64,000 nucleotides of DNA, from contig NZ_PENI01000002.1 of NCBI RefSeq assembly GCF_003688995.1, positions 372,001 through 436,000 on the forward strand, in the 5' to 3' direction. This document shows positions 24,703 to 33,844 of the stretch, one piece after another. This DNA is from Streptomyces shenzhenensis (GTDB taxonomy: Bacteria; Actinomycetota; Actinomycetes; Streptomycetales; Streptomycetaceae). The notes under the pieces were generated by a model, which saw only the letters and a list, made by a program, of their open reading frames with translations, was not told the DNA's origin and ran no database searches. How positions within the stretch are numbered: the first letter of the stretch is position 1; each line of letters opens with the position of its first letter. The position numbers and the translations under genes were made by a program.

Positions 24703-26753
24703 CGGAAGTGTCCGACAGGGAACCGCCGCGCCGCCGCGTGCCCGGCCCCGCCAAGCCCGTACCGCCCCGGACCCGCGCGGACCGGGGCGACCCGCACCGC
24801 CCCCGGTCCGGCGATCCGCACCGAGCCCGGTCCGGCGAACCGCACCGCGGCGGGTCCGGCGGCCGGCGGCCGCCCGGCCCGGGGGCCCGCCCGGCCCGGC
24901 GTCCGATCCCGCCCCGGCCCGGCCCTTCGGCCCTCCGGCTGGGCAGCCCGCGCCCCCGCCTGCGCATGGTCAGCCTCGCCCTGACTCTCGTCCTGATCGC
25001 CTTCGTCGTCCGGCTGCTCCAGGTCCAGGCCGTCGACGCCAGCGCGTACGCCGCGAAGGCCGAGCAGAACCGCTACGTGGTGCACACCCTGACCGCCGAG
25101 CGCGGTGGGATCACCGACCGCAACGGCGTCTCCCTCGCCGTCAGCGAGGACGCGGACGACATCACGGCCGACCCGACGATGTTCACCCGCAAGCAGCTGG
25201 GCATCGACGACGGCCCCGAGCAGGCCGCCGCGCTCCTCGCGCCGATCCTCGGACAGGACCAGGCCGACCTGGTCCGCAAGCTGCGCCCGGCCAACAAGGA
25301 GCTGCGCTACGTCAAGCTCGCCGGCCGGCAGACCCCGCAGGTCTGGAAACAGATCAAGGACCTCAGACGCGCGCTCGCCACCAAGGCCCAGCAGGACAAG
25401 TCCACCGTCAACGTGCTCGCCGGGGTCTTCTCCGACCCGAGCAGTCAGCGCGTGTATCCCAACGGCGACCTGGCCGCCGGGATACTGGGCTGGGTCAACG
25501 CCGAGGGCAAGGGCGGCGGCGGCATCGAGCAGCAGCTGAACAAGCGGCTGGCCGGCAAGGACGGCAAGATCCGCTACGCCCAGTCCGGCGGCCGCCAGGT
25601 GCCCACCGCGGGCTCCACCGAGACCCCCGCGGTGCCCGGCTCCGACATCGAGCTGACCATCGACCGCGACATCCAGTGGGCCGCCCAGAACGCCATCACC
25701 AAGCAGGTCAAGAAGTCCAAGGCCGACCGCGGCTATGTGATCGTCCAGGACACCCGCACCGGCGAGATCCTCGCCATGGCCAACTCGCCCGGGTTCGACC
25801 CCAACGACCTGTCGAAGGCCGACGCGTCGCTGATGGGCAACGCGGCCCTCCAGGACGCCTACGAGCCCGGCTCCACCGCGAAGGTCATGTCGATGGCGGC
25901 GGTGCTGGAGGAGGACGCCGCCACCCCGCTCACCCACGTCGAGGTGCCCAACCGGCTGCACCGCGGCGACCGGCTCTTCCAGGACGACATCGACCACGAG
26001 ACCTGGTACCTCACGCTCAACGGCGTGCTGGCCAAGTCCAGCAACATCGGCACCATCCTGGCCACCGGCCAGCTCGGCAAGACCCAGCCGGCGGCCAACC
26101 AGGTCCTCTACTCCTACCTGCGCAAGTTCGGCATCGGCAGCTACACCGGGCTCGGCTTCCCCGGTGAGACCAAGGGCATCCTGGCCGCGCCGGGCGACTG
26201 GTCGACGTCGCAGCAGTACACGATCCCTTTCGGCCAGGGCGTCTCCATCAACGCCCTGCAGGCCGCCTCCGTGTACTCGACGATCGCCAACGGCGGCGTC
26301 CGTATCGAGCCGACCCTGGTGCGCGGCGAGCGGGGGGCCGACGGGCGCTTCGCCCCGGCCCCGCAGCCCGAGAAGACCCGGGTGGTCAGCGCGAAGACGG
26401 CCAAGACCCTCGCCCAGATGCTGGAGTCCGTCGTCGACGACGAGCAGGGCACCGGCGCCAAGGCCCGCATCCCCGGATACCGGGTTGCGGGCAAGACTGG
26501 TACCGCCAACCGAGTGGATCCGGCCACCGGAAAGTACCGCGGCTATACCTCGTCGTTCGCCGGGTTCGCACCCGCGGACAACCCTCGGGTCACCGTCTAC
26601 TGCGCGATCCAGAACGCGACCTCCGGCAGCTACTTCGGCGGCCAGATCTGCGGGCCCATCTACAAGGAGGTGATGGAGTTCGCGCTGAAGACCCTCCAGG
26701 TCCCGCCGACCGGTGCCAAGGCCGCCAATCTGCCCGTGACCTACAAGCCCTGA
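24699..26753 (+). CDS. ftsI: Septal penicillin-binding protein FtsI (PBP3, class B transpeptidase)
   Basis: 684 residues from GTG 24699 (overlap with ftsL); GTG 24708 is an alternative. A Pro/Arg-rich cytoplasmic head with three SG(D/E)PHR-like repeats is followed by a membrane helix (~88-108), the dimerisation region starting ERGGITDRNGVSLA, and a transpeptidase domain with all catalytic motifs: Ser392-T-A-Lys395 (PGSTAKV), Ser447-Ser-Asn449 (AKSSNIG) and Lys599-T-G-T (AGKTGTANR). It cross-links septal peptidoglycan with FtsW, and beta-lactams acylate the serine. Confidence 0.95.
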   Translation: MTEVSDREPPRRRVPGPAKPVPPRTRADRGDPHRPRSGDPHRARSGEPHRGGSGGRRPPGPGARPARRPIPPRPGPSALRLGSPRPRLRMVSLALTLVLIAFVVRLLQVQAVDASAYAAKAEQNRYVVHTLTAERGGITDRNGVSLAVSEDADDITADPTMFTRKQLGIDDGPEQAAALLAPILGQDQADLVRKLRPANKELRYVKLAGRQTPQVWKQIKDLRRALATKAQQDKSTVNVLAGVFSDPSSQRVYPNGDLAAGILGWVNAEGKGGGGIEQQLNKRLAGKDGKIRYAQSGGRQVPTAGSTETPAVPGSDIELTIDRDIQWAAQNAITKQVKKSKADRGYVIVQDTRTGEILAMANSPGFDPNDLSKADASLMGNAALQDAYEPGSTAKVMSMAAVLEEDAATPLTHVEVPNRLHRGDRLFQDDIDHETWYLTLNGVLAKSSNIGTILATGQLGKTQPAANQVLYSYLRKFGIGSYTGLGFPGETKGILAAPGDWSTSQQYTIPFGQGVSINALQAASVYSTIANGGVRIEPTLVRGERGADGRFAPAPQPEKTRVVSAKTAKTLAQMLESVVDDEQGTGAKARIPGYRVAGKTGTANRVDPATGKYRGYTSSFAGFAPADNPRVTVYCAIQNATSGSYFGGQICGPIYKEVMEFALKTLQVPPTGAKAANLPVTYKP

Positions 26754-26924
26754 TCAGCACTTCCGGGAACGACCACCAGGAACCAGCCCGTGACAACGAA
26801 CACTCCCGACCCCGGGAACCACGCACCGCCCGCGACCTCGCTTCGCTCCGAGGCGGCCGCGCCCGGTACGCTCACCGCCGTGCCACACGCTGATCAGTCC
26901 CAAACCACCCAGAAGGGCGCATCC

Positions 26925-28445
26925 GTGACGTGTCCGGGGCCGCCACGACCGGTTCAGGTCGCCGCCACACCCCTGGCGGAGCTCGCCGATCAGCTGGGTG
27001 CCGCCGCGCCGGCCGGTACCGCCGAGGTCACGGGCATCACCCATGACTCGCGCGCCGTCCGCCCCGGCGACCTGTACGCCGCCCTGCCCGGTGCCCGCGT
27101 GCACGGTGCCGACTTCGTCACCCAGGCCGCCGGCCTCGGCTCGGTCGCCGTGCTGACCGACCCGGCGGGCGCCGAGCGCGCCGCCGCGACCGGCCTGCCG
27201 GTTCTGGTGGCCGACGACCCGCGCGCCCGGATGGGCGCGCTCGCGGCCACGATCTACGGCGACCCGGGCCGCGACCTGCTGCAGATCGGCATCACCGGCA
27301 CCTCGGGCAAGACCACCACCGCCTACCTGGTCGAGGGCGGCCTGCGCACGGTCAGGTCCACCGGACTGATCGGCACGGTCGAGATGCGCATCGGCGACGA
27401 GCGCATCAAGTCCGAGCGCACCACCCCCGAAGCCACCGACCTGCAGGCCCTGTTCGCCGTCATGCGCGAACGCGGGGTCGAGGCGGTGGCCATGGAGGTC
27501 TCCAGCCATGCCCTGGTCCTCGGCCGGGTCGACGGCTGCGTCTTCGATGTCGCCGTCTTCACCAACCTCAGCCCGGAGCACATGGAGTTCCACTCCGACA
27601 TGGAGGACTACTTCCGGGCCAAGGCACAGCTGTTCACGCCCGCGCGCAGCAGGCTCGGCGTGATCAACACCGACGACGCGTACGGCCGCAGGCTCGCCGC
27701 GGAGGCCGGCGTCCCGGTCGTCACCTACTCCGCCGAGGGTCACCCCGACGCGGACTGGCGCGCCGAGGACGTGCGGATCGGCCCCCTGGACTCGACGTTC
27801 ACCGTGCTCGGCCCGCGGGGCGAGCGGATCGCCGCCAGGTCGCCGCTGCCCGGCCCGTTCAACGTGGCCAACACCCTCGCCGCCGTCGTCGCGCTCGCCG
27901 CCGCGGGCCTCGACCCGCAGGCCGCCGCCGACGGCGTCGCCGCCGTGCCGGGTGTGCCCGGCCGGCTGGAGCGCGTGGACGCCGGGCAGCCGTATCTCGC
28001 GGTCGTCGACTACGCCCACAAGACCGACGCCGTGGAATCGGTCCTCAAGGCCCTGCGGAAGGTCACCAAGGGCCGGCTGCACGTCGTCCTCGGCTGCGGC
28101 GGCGACCGCGACCGGACCAAGCGCGCCCCGATGGGCGCCGCCGCGGCCCGGCTCGCCGACACGGCCGTACTGACCTCCGACAACCCCCGCTCCGAGGATC
28201 CTCTGGCGATCCTCGCCACCATGCTCGAAGGCGCGGCGTCCGTGCCCGCCCACGAGCGCGGCGAGGTGTTGCTCTTCGAGGACCGGGCCGCCGCGATCGC
28301 CGCGGCGATCGGCCGGGCGCGGCCCGGGGACACCGTGCTGGTCGCGGGCAAGGGCCATGAGCAGGGCCAGGACATCGCCGGGGTGGTCCGTCCCTTCGAC
28401 GACCGCCAGGTGCTTCGCGAAGCTATCCAGCAGACCCAGGGATGA
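26925..28445 (+). CDS. murE: UDP-N-acetylmuramoyl-tripeptide synthetase MurE
   Basis: Mur ligase adding diaminopimelate (LL-DAP in streptomycetes) to UDP-MurNAc-L-Ala-D-Glu. Seen: DSRAVRPGDLYAALPG, the ATP loop GITGTSGKTTTAYLVEGG, TTPEA, MEVSSHAL, NLSPEHMEFH, DYAHKTDAV, and the DAP-selecting DNPRSEDP. Start GTG 26925 gives 506 residues, the usual family length, with AGAAGGG 8 nt upstream. The frame is open back to GTG 26790, and GTG 26880 is also possible: a TACGCT hexamer at 26867-26872 would place +1 at 26879. The extra N-terminal 45 residues are low complexity and probably untranslated. Confidence 0.93.
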   Translation: MTCPGPPRPVQVAATPLAELADQLGAAAPAGTAEVTGITHDSRAVRPGDLYAALPGARVHGADFVTQAAGLGSVAVLTDPAGAERAAATGLPVLVADDPRARMGALAATIYGDPGRDLLQIGITGTSGKTTTAYLVEGGLRTVRSTGLIGTVEMRIGDERIKSERTTPEATDLQALFAVMRERGVEAVAMEVSSHALVLGRVDGCVFDVAVFTNLSPEHMEFHSDMEDYFRAKAQLFTPARSRLGVINTDDAYGRRLAAEAGVPVVTYSAEGHPDADWRAEDVRIGPLDSTFTVLGPRGERIAARSPLPGPFNVANTLAAVVALAAAGLDPQAAADGVAAVPGVPGRLERVDAGQPYLAVVDYAHKTDAVESVLKALRKVTKGRLHVVLGCGGDRDRTKRAPMGAAAARLADTAVLTSDNPRSEDPLAILATMLEGAASVPAHERGEVLLFEDRAAAIAAAIGRARPGDTVLVAGKGHEQGQDIAGVVRPFDDRQVLREAIQQTQG

Positions 28446-28449
28446 ACTT

Positions 28450-29865
28450 GTGATCGCCCTCTCCCTCGCCGAGATCGCAGCAGTCGTCGGCGGGCAGACG
28501 CACGACATACCGGATCCGTCCGTCCAGGTCACCGGGCCGGTCGTCCGGGACTCCCGCGAGGTGGAGCCCGGCAGCCTGTTCGCCGCCTTCGTCGGCGAGC
28601 ACGTCGACGGCCATGACTTCGCGGCAGCGGTCGTCGAGGCGGGCGCGGTCGCCGTGCTGGCGTCGCGCCCCGTCGGCGTGCCCGCGATCGTCGTCGCGGA
28701 CGTCCAGACCGCCCTCGGCGCCCTCGCCCGGCATGTCGTGGCCCGCCTCGGCGCCATCCTCGTGGCCCTCACCGGCTCGGCGGGCAAGACCAGCACGAAG
28801 GACCTTCTCGCGCAGGTGCTGCGCAACAAGGCGCCGACCGTGTTCACGCCAGGCTCCCTGAACAACGAGATCGGGCTGCCGCTGACCGCCCTGTCGGCCA
28901 CCGAGGAGACGAAGTTCCTCGTGCTGGAGATGGGCGCCCGCGGGATCGGCCACATCCGCTACCTCACCGGCCTCACCCCGCCGAAGGTCGGCCTCGTCCT
29001 CAACGTCGGCACCGCCCACATCGGCGAGTTCGGCGGCCGGGAGCAGATCGCGCAGGCCAAGGGCGAGCTGGTGGAGGCGCTGCCGGCGGCCGCGGACGGC
29101 GGCACGGCGGTCCTCAACGCCGACGATCCCCTCGTACGGGCCATGGCCTCCCGTACGAAGGCGAAGGTGATCCTTTTCGGAGAGTCAGGCGAAGCGGACG
29201 TACGCGCCGAGAACGTGAGACTCACGGACAGCGGACAGCCCTCCTTCAGGCTTCACACACCCTCCGGTGCAAGCGATGTGACCATGCGCCTGTACGGTGA
29301 GCACCACGTGTCGAACGCGCTCGCCGCGGCCGCCGTCGCTCATGAGCTGGGCATGTCCGCGGAAGAGATCGCCATCGCACTCTCCGAGGCGGGCACCCTC
29401 TCCCGCTGGCGGATGGAGGTCACCGAGCGCCCGGACGGCGTGACCATCGTCAACGACGCCTACAACGCCAACCCCGAGTCCATGCGGGCCGCCCTGCGCG
29501 CGCTGGCAGCCATGGGCAAGGGGCGGCGGACGTGGGCGGTGCTCGGCAAGATGGCCGAGCTCGGGGACGAGGCGCTCGCCGAGCACGACGCGGTCGGGCG
29601 GCTCGCCGTCCGGCTCAACGTCAGCAAGCTCGTCGCGGTCGGGGGCAGGGAAGCGTCCTGGCTGCAACTGGGCGCATATAACGAGGGTTCGTGGGGTGAG
29701 GAGTCGGTGCACGTGTCCGACGCACAGGCGGCGGTCGACCTGGTGCGCAGCGAGTTGCGCCCAGGGGACGTCGTGCTCGTGAAGGCGTCCCGTTCGGTGG
29801 GTCTGGAGAGCGTCGCCACGGCGCTGCTGGAGACCGGCGCCGAGGGTGAGGTTGCCGCCCGATGA
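28450..29865 (+). CDS. murF: UDP-MurNAc-tripeptide:D-Ala-D-Ala ligase MurF
   Basis: 471 residues from GTG 28450, four bases after the murE stop. It adds D-Ala-D-Ala to complete the pentapeptide. Family signs: DSREVEPGSLFAAFVGE, P-loop ALTGSAGKTSTKDLLAQ, PGSLNNEIGLPLT, EMGARGIGHI, NVGTAHIGEFGG, and the C-terminal NDAYNANPESMRAAL and VLGKMAELG. The ribosome site (AGGG ~10 nt upstream) is modest. The end overlaps mraY by ATGA, suggesting coupled translation. Confidence 0.96.
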   Translation: MIALSLAEIAAVVGGQTHDIPDPSVQVTGPVVRDSREVEPGSLFAAFVGEHVDGHDFAAAVVEAGAVAVLASRPVGVPAIVVADVQTALGALARHVVARLGAILVALTGSAGKTSTKDLLAQVLRNKAPTVFTPGSLNNEIGLPLTALSATEETKFLVLEMGARGIGHIRYLTGLTPPKVGLVLNVGTAHIGEFGGREQIAQAKGELVEALPAAADGGTAVLNADDPLVRAMASRTKAKVILFGESGEADVRAENVRLTDSGQPSFRLHTPSGASDVTMRLYGEHHVSNALAAAAVAHELGMSAEEIAIALSEAGTLSRWRMEVTERPDGVTIVNDAYNANPESMRAALRALAAMGKGRRTWAVLGKMAELGDEALAEHDAVGRLAVRLNVSKLVAVGGREASWLQLGAYNEGSWGEESVHVSDAQAAVDLVRSELRPGDVVLVKASRSVGLESVATALLETGAEGEVAAR

Positions 29866-30935
29866 TGAAGCAGATCCTGTTCGCAGGAGTCATTGGTCTC
29901 TTCCTGACCCTGATCGGCACCCCGCTGCTGATCAAGCTTCTCGCGCGCAAGGGCTACGGCCAGTACATCCGCGACGACGGCCCGCGTGAGCACGCGAGCA
30001 AGCGCGGTACGCCGACGATGGGCGGTATCGCCTTCATCCTGGCGACGGTCGCCGCGTACTTCCTGTCCAAGGTCATCACCGGCCAGGCGCCGACCTACTC
30101 GGGCCTGCTCGTGCTCGGTCTGATGGTCGGCATGGGCCTGGTCGGCTTCCTCGACGACTACATCAAGATCGTCAAGCGTCGCTCGCTGGGTCTGCGGGCG
30201 AAGGCGAAGATGGCGGGTCAGCTGCTCGGCGGTATCGCCTTCGCGGTGCTCTCGCTCCAGTTCGCGGACGCCCGCGGCAACACCCCGGCCTCCACGAAGC
30301 TGTCGTTCATCACCGACTTCGGCTGGACGATCGGCCCGGTGCTGTTCGTCGTCTGGGCGCTGTTCATGATCCTCGCGATGTCGAACGGCGTGAACCTCAC
30401 CGACGGTCTCGACGGCCTCGCCACCGGCGCCTCCGTGCTCGTCTTCGGCGCGTACACGTTCATCGGCGTGTGGCAGTTCCAGGAGTCCTGCGCCAACGCG
30501 ACGACCCTGACCAACCCCAACGCCTGTTTCGAGGTGCGCGACCCGCTGGACCTCGCGGTCGTCTCCTCCGCGCTGATGGGTGCCTGTCTCGGCTTCCTGT
30601 GGTGGAACACCTCGCCGGCGAAGATCTTCATGGGTGACACCGGTTCGCTGGCGCTCGGCGGTGTGCTCGCGGGCCTGGCGATCTGCTCCCGCACCGAGCT
30701 GCTGATCGCCATCCTCGGCGGCCTGTTCGTGCTCATCACCATGTCGGTGGTCATCCAGGTCGGCTCCTTCCGGCTCACCGGGAAGCGGGTCTTCCGGATG
30801 GCGCCACTCCAGCATCACTTCGAACTCAAGGGCTGGTCCGAAGTCCTTGTGGTGGTCCGTTTCTGGATCATTCAAGGTATCTGTGTGATTGTCGGACTGG
30901 GCCTCTTCTATGCGGGATGGGCAGCGGACAAGTGA
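29862..30935 (+). CDS. mraY: Phospho-N-acetylmuramoyl-pentapeptide transferase MraY
   Basis: 357-residue polytopic membrane enzyme (about ten helices) moving phospho-MurNAc-pentapeptide to undecaprenyl phosphate to give lipid I. Catalytic landmarks: the first acidic pair in VGFLDDYIKI, NLTDGLDGLA, the FMGDTGSLALGG segment, and the HHFELKGW box near the end (APLQHHFELKGWSE). The start ATG 29862 overlaps the murF stop. Target of tunicamycin/muraymycin-type inhibitors, which streptomycetes themselves make. Confidence 0.97.
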   Translation: MMKQILFAGVIGLFLTLIGTPLLIKLLARKGYGQYIRDDGPREHASKRGTPTMGGIAFILATVAAYFLSKVITGQAPTYSGLLVLGLMVGMGLVGFLDDYIKIVKRRSLGLRAKAKMAGQLLGGIAFAVLSLQFADARGNTPASTKLSFITDFGWTIGPVLFVVWALFMILAMSNGVNLTDGLDGLATGASVLVFGAYTFIGVWQFQESCANATTLTNPNACFEVRDPLDLAVVSSALMGACLGFLWWNTSPAKIFMGDTGSLALGGVLAGLAICSRTELLIAILGGLFVLITMSVVIQVGSFRLTGKRVFRMAPLQHHFELKGWSEVLVVVRFWIIQGICVIVGLGLFYAGWAADK

Positions 30936-32341
30936 CCGACTGGCAGGGCAGGAACGTCACCGTCGCGGGACTCGGCGTCTCCGGTGTCCCGGCGGCCAAG
31001 GTGCTGCACGGCCTCGGCGCGCAGGTCACCGTGGTCAACGACGGCGACGACGAGCGGGCCCGCGCCCAGGCGGCCGAGCTGACCGCGCTGGGCGTGACCG
31101 TGCGCCTCGGTGACGGCGACACCCTGCCCGAGGGCACCGACCTGATCGTCACCGCGCCCGGCTGGCGGCCGGACAAGCCGCTGTTCACCGCCGCCGAGCG
31201 GGCCGGCGTGCCGGTCTGGGGCGATGTGGAGCTGGCCTGGCGGCTGCGCGGCCCCGACGCCGCGCCCTGGCTGGCCGTGACCGGCACCAACGGCAAGACC
31301 ACCACCGTGCGGATGCTCGCCGCCATCCTGGAGGCGGCGGGCCTGCGCACCGCCGCCGTCGGCAACATCGGCGTCTCCCTGCTCGACGCGGTCCTCGGCG
31401 ACGAGAAGTACGACGTCCTCGCCGTGGAGCTGTCCAGCTACCAGCTGCACTGGGCGCCCTCGCTGCGCGCCCACTCCGCCGTCGTCCTGAACCTGGCACC
31501 GGACCACCTCGACTGGCACGGCTCCATGGAGGCCTACGCCGCCGACAAGGGCCGTGTCTACGAGGGGAATCGGGTCGCCTGCGTCTACAACGTGGCCGAC
31601 AAGGCCACCGAGGACCTGGTGCGCGCCGCGGACGTCGAGGAGGGCTGCCGGGCCGTCGGGTTCACCCTCGGCGCCCCGGCCCCGTCCCAACTCGGCGTCG
31701 TGGACGGCATCCTGGTCGACCGCGCCTTCGTGGAGAACCGGCAGCGCGCCGCCCAGGAACTGGCCGAGGTCTCCGACATCGACCCGCCCGTCCCGCACAA
31801 CGTCGCCAACGCCCTTGCCGCCGCGGCCCTCGCGCGCGCCTTCGGCGTGCCCGCCAAGGCCGTACGGGACGGCCTGCGGGCCTTCACCCCGGACGCCCAC
31901 CGCATCGCGCACGTGGCCGACGTGGACGGCGTCGCGTACATCGACGACTCCAAGGCCACCAACACGCACGCCGCGGAAGCCTCGTTGGCCGCCTACGAGT
32001 CCGTCGTCTGGATCGCCGGCGGCCTCGCGAAGGGCGCGGTCTTCGACGAACTCGTCGCCGGGGCGGCGGCGCGGCTGCGCGGCGCGGTCCTGATCGGCGT
32101 GGACCGTGCCCTGATCCGCGAAGCCCTCGCGCGACACGCGCCGGAAGTACCCGTCGTCGACCTCGACCGGACCGACACTGGGGCGATGCTCCAGGCGGTC
32201 CAGGAGGCGAAGCGGCTCGCGCGGCCCGGCGACACGGTGCTCCTCGCCCCGGCCTGTGCCTCCATGGACATGTTCACCAACTACAACAAGCGCGGTGACG
32301 CGTTCGCGGAGGCCGTACGCGAACTCGGCGCGGGCGCCTGA
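30917..32341 (+). CDS. murD: UDP-N-acetylmuramoylalanine--D-glutamate ligase MurD
   Basis: Up to 474 residues. N-terminal Rossmann-like domain (VTVAGLGVSGVPAAKVLHGLG), ATP loop AVTGTNGKTTTVRMLA, NIGVSLLD, ELSSYQLHW, NLAPDHLDWHGSMEAYAADK, then HRIAHVADVDGVAYIDDSKATN and PACASMDMFTNYNKRGDAF. It adds D-Glu to UDP-MurNAc-L-Ala. ATG 30917 overlaps mraY by 19 nt; GTG 30932 (GTGA overlap with the mraY stop) is equally reasonable and would shorten it by five residues. Neither has a strong ribosome site. A 135 nt gap follows before ftsW. Confidence 0.95.
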   Translation: MGSGQVTDWQGRNVTVAGLGVSGVPAAKVLHGLGAQVTVVNDGDDERARAQAAELTALGVTVRLGDGDTLPEGTDLIVTAPGWRPDKPLFTAAERAGVPVWGDVELAWRLRGPDAAPWLAVTGTNGKTTTVRMLAAILEAAGLRTAAVGNIGVSLLDAVLGDEKYDVLAVELSSYQLHWAPSLRAHSAVVLNLAPDHLDWHGSMEAYAADKGRVYEGNRVACVYNVADKATEDLVRAADVEEGCRAVGFTLGAPAPSQLGVVDGILVDRAFVENRQRAAQELAEVSDIDPPVPHNVANALAAAALARAFGVPAKAVRDGLRAFTPDAHRIAHVADVDGVAYIDDSKATNTHAAEASLAAYESVVWIAGGLAKGAVFDELVAGAAARLRGAVLIGVDRALIREALARHAPEVPVVDLDRTDTGAMLQAVQEAKRLARPGDTVLLAPACASMDMFTNYNKRGDAFAEAVRELGAGA

Positions 32342-32476
32342 CGGCGGGTCCCGGCCACAGCGGGTGCTTCGGGACCCCCATGGAGGGACGCGTGACTCGG
32401 ATGTGGCTGCCAGCGCCCGGACGGACCGGGGCGCCCCCCGGCGGACGGCGCCCCCGCGGCCGGGCAGGAGCCGGCG

Positions 32477-33838
32477 ATGTCCGGTAGCCGCACGGGCCGT
32501 CCGCCGGCGCAGCGGTCCGTACGGCGGCCCGCGCCCCCCGGAGCCTCCCGGGACAACCCGATGCGCCGGCTGCGCAGCCGCGCGAAGAAGGCCTTGGACC
32601 GGCCGCTCACCGCGTATTATCTGATCCTCGGCGGCAGCCTGCTGATCACCGTGCTCGGTCTGGTGATGGTCTACTCGGCCTCCCAGATCACCGCGTTGCA
32701 GCTGTCGCTGCCGGGGTCGTACTTCTTCCGCAAGCAGTTCCTGGCCGCCGTCCTCGGCGGCGGGCTGCTGCTCGCCGCCTCCCGCATGCCGGTGAAGCTG
32801 CACCGGGCGCTGGCCTACCCGATCCTCGCGGGCGCCGTCTTCCTGATGGCCCTGGTGCAGGTGCCCGGGATAGGGATGGCGGTCAACGGCAACCAGAACT
32901 GGATCGCCCTCGGCGGCTCGTTCCAGATCCAGCCGAGCGAGTTCGGCAAGCTCGCGCTGGTGCTGTGGGGTGCCGACCTGATCGCGCGCAAGCAGGACAA
33001 GAAGCTGCTGACCCAGTGGAAGCACATGCTGGTGCCGCTCGTCCCGGTCGCCTTCCTGCTGCTCGGGCTGATCATGATCGGCGGCGACATGGGAACGGCG
33101 ATCATCCTGACGGCGATCCTGTTCGGGCTGCTGTGGCTCGCGGGGGCGCCGACCCGGCTGTTCGTCGGCGTGCTGTCGGTCGCTGCCACGCTCGGTGTGA
33201 TCCTCATCAAGACGAGCGACAACCGGATGGCCCGGCTCGCCTGCATCGGCGCCACGGAACCCAAGGAGGGCGTCACCGACTGCTGGCAGGCCGTGCACGG
33301 CATCTACGCCCTCGCCTCCGGCGGACTCTTCGGCTCGGGCCTCGGTGCGAGCGTGGAGAAATGGGGCCAACTCCCCGAAGCTCACACCGACTTCATCTTC
33401 GCCGTCACCGGTGAGGAACTGGGCCTTGCGGGGACACTGTCGGTGCTGGCCCTCTTCGCGGCTCTAGGCTATGCGGGTATCCGCGTGGCCGGACGCACGG
33501 AGGACCCCTTCGTGAGGTACGCCGCGGGAGGCGTGACCACCTGGATCACCGCCCAGGCAGTGATCAACATCGGTGCGGTGCTCGGCCTGCTGCCGATCGC
33601 CGGCGTCCCCCTCCCGCTGTTCTCCTACGGAGGCTCCGCCCTGCTGCCGACCATGTTCGCCATCGGGCTGCTGATCGCCTTCGCGCGCGACGAGCCCGGT
33701 GCGCGAGCGGCGCTTGCGCTGCGGCAACCTCGCTTTGGTAGAAAGCGGGCGGGGGCCTCCGGCTTCGGCCGGGAGCCTCGGAGATGGAACACGATGCGAC
33801 GGCGTGCCTCGGTGGCGCGTTCGTCCGGAGAGCGGTGA
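32477..33838 (+). CDS. ftsW: Septal peptidoglycan polymerase FtsW (SEDS family)
   Basis: 453 residues, ATG 32477 with CAGGAG 6 nt upstream. About ten membrane helices in the SEDS pattern; conserved stretches are GLVMVYSAS, YFFRKQ, NGNQNWIALGGSFQIQPSEFGKLALVLW (contains the conserved W and Glu region), IMIGGDMGTAIIL, EKWGQLPEAHTDFIFAVTGEELG and LPLPLFSYGGSAL-type (VPLPLFSYGGSALL). N- and C-termini are basic and cytoplasmic; the C-terminal ~45 residues are Arg-rich. It polymerises lipid II at the septum with FtsI. No murC or ddl follows, unlike in enterobacteria. The murG GTG comes six bases after the stop. Confidence 0.95.
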   Translation: MSGSRTGRPPAQRSVRRPAPPGASRDNPMRRLRSRAKKALDRPLTAYYLILGGSLLITVLGLVMVYSASQITALQLSLPGSYFFRKQFLAAVLGGGLLLAASRMPVKLHRALAYPILAGAVFLMALVQVPGIGMAVNGNQNWIALGGSFQIQPSEFGKLALVLWGADLIARKQDKKLLTQWKHMLVPLVPVAFLLLGLIMIGGDMGTAIILTAILFGLLWLAGAPTRLFVGVLSVAATLGVILIKTSDNRMARLACIGATEPKEGVTDCWQAVHGIYALASGGLFGSGLGASVEKWGQLPEAHTDFIFAVTGEELGLAGTLSVLALFAALGYAGIRVAGRTEDPFVRYAAGGVTTWITAQAVINIGAVLGLLPIAGVPLPLFSYGGSALLPTMFAIGLLIAFARDEPGARAALALRQPRFGRKRAGASGFGREPRRWNTMRRRASVARSSGER

Positions 33839-33844
33839 ATTTCG

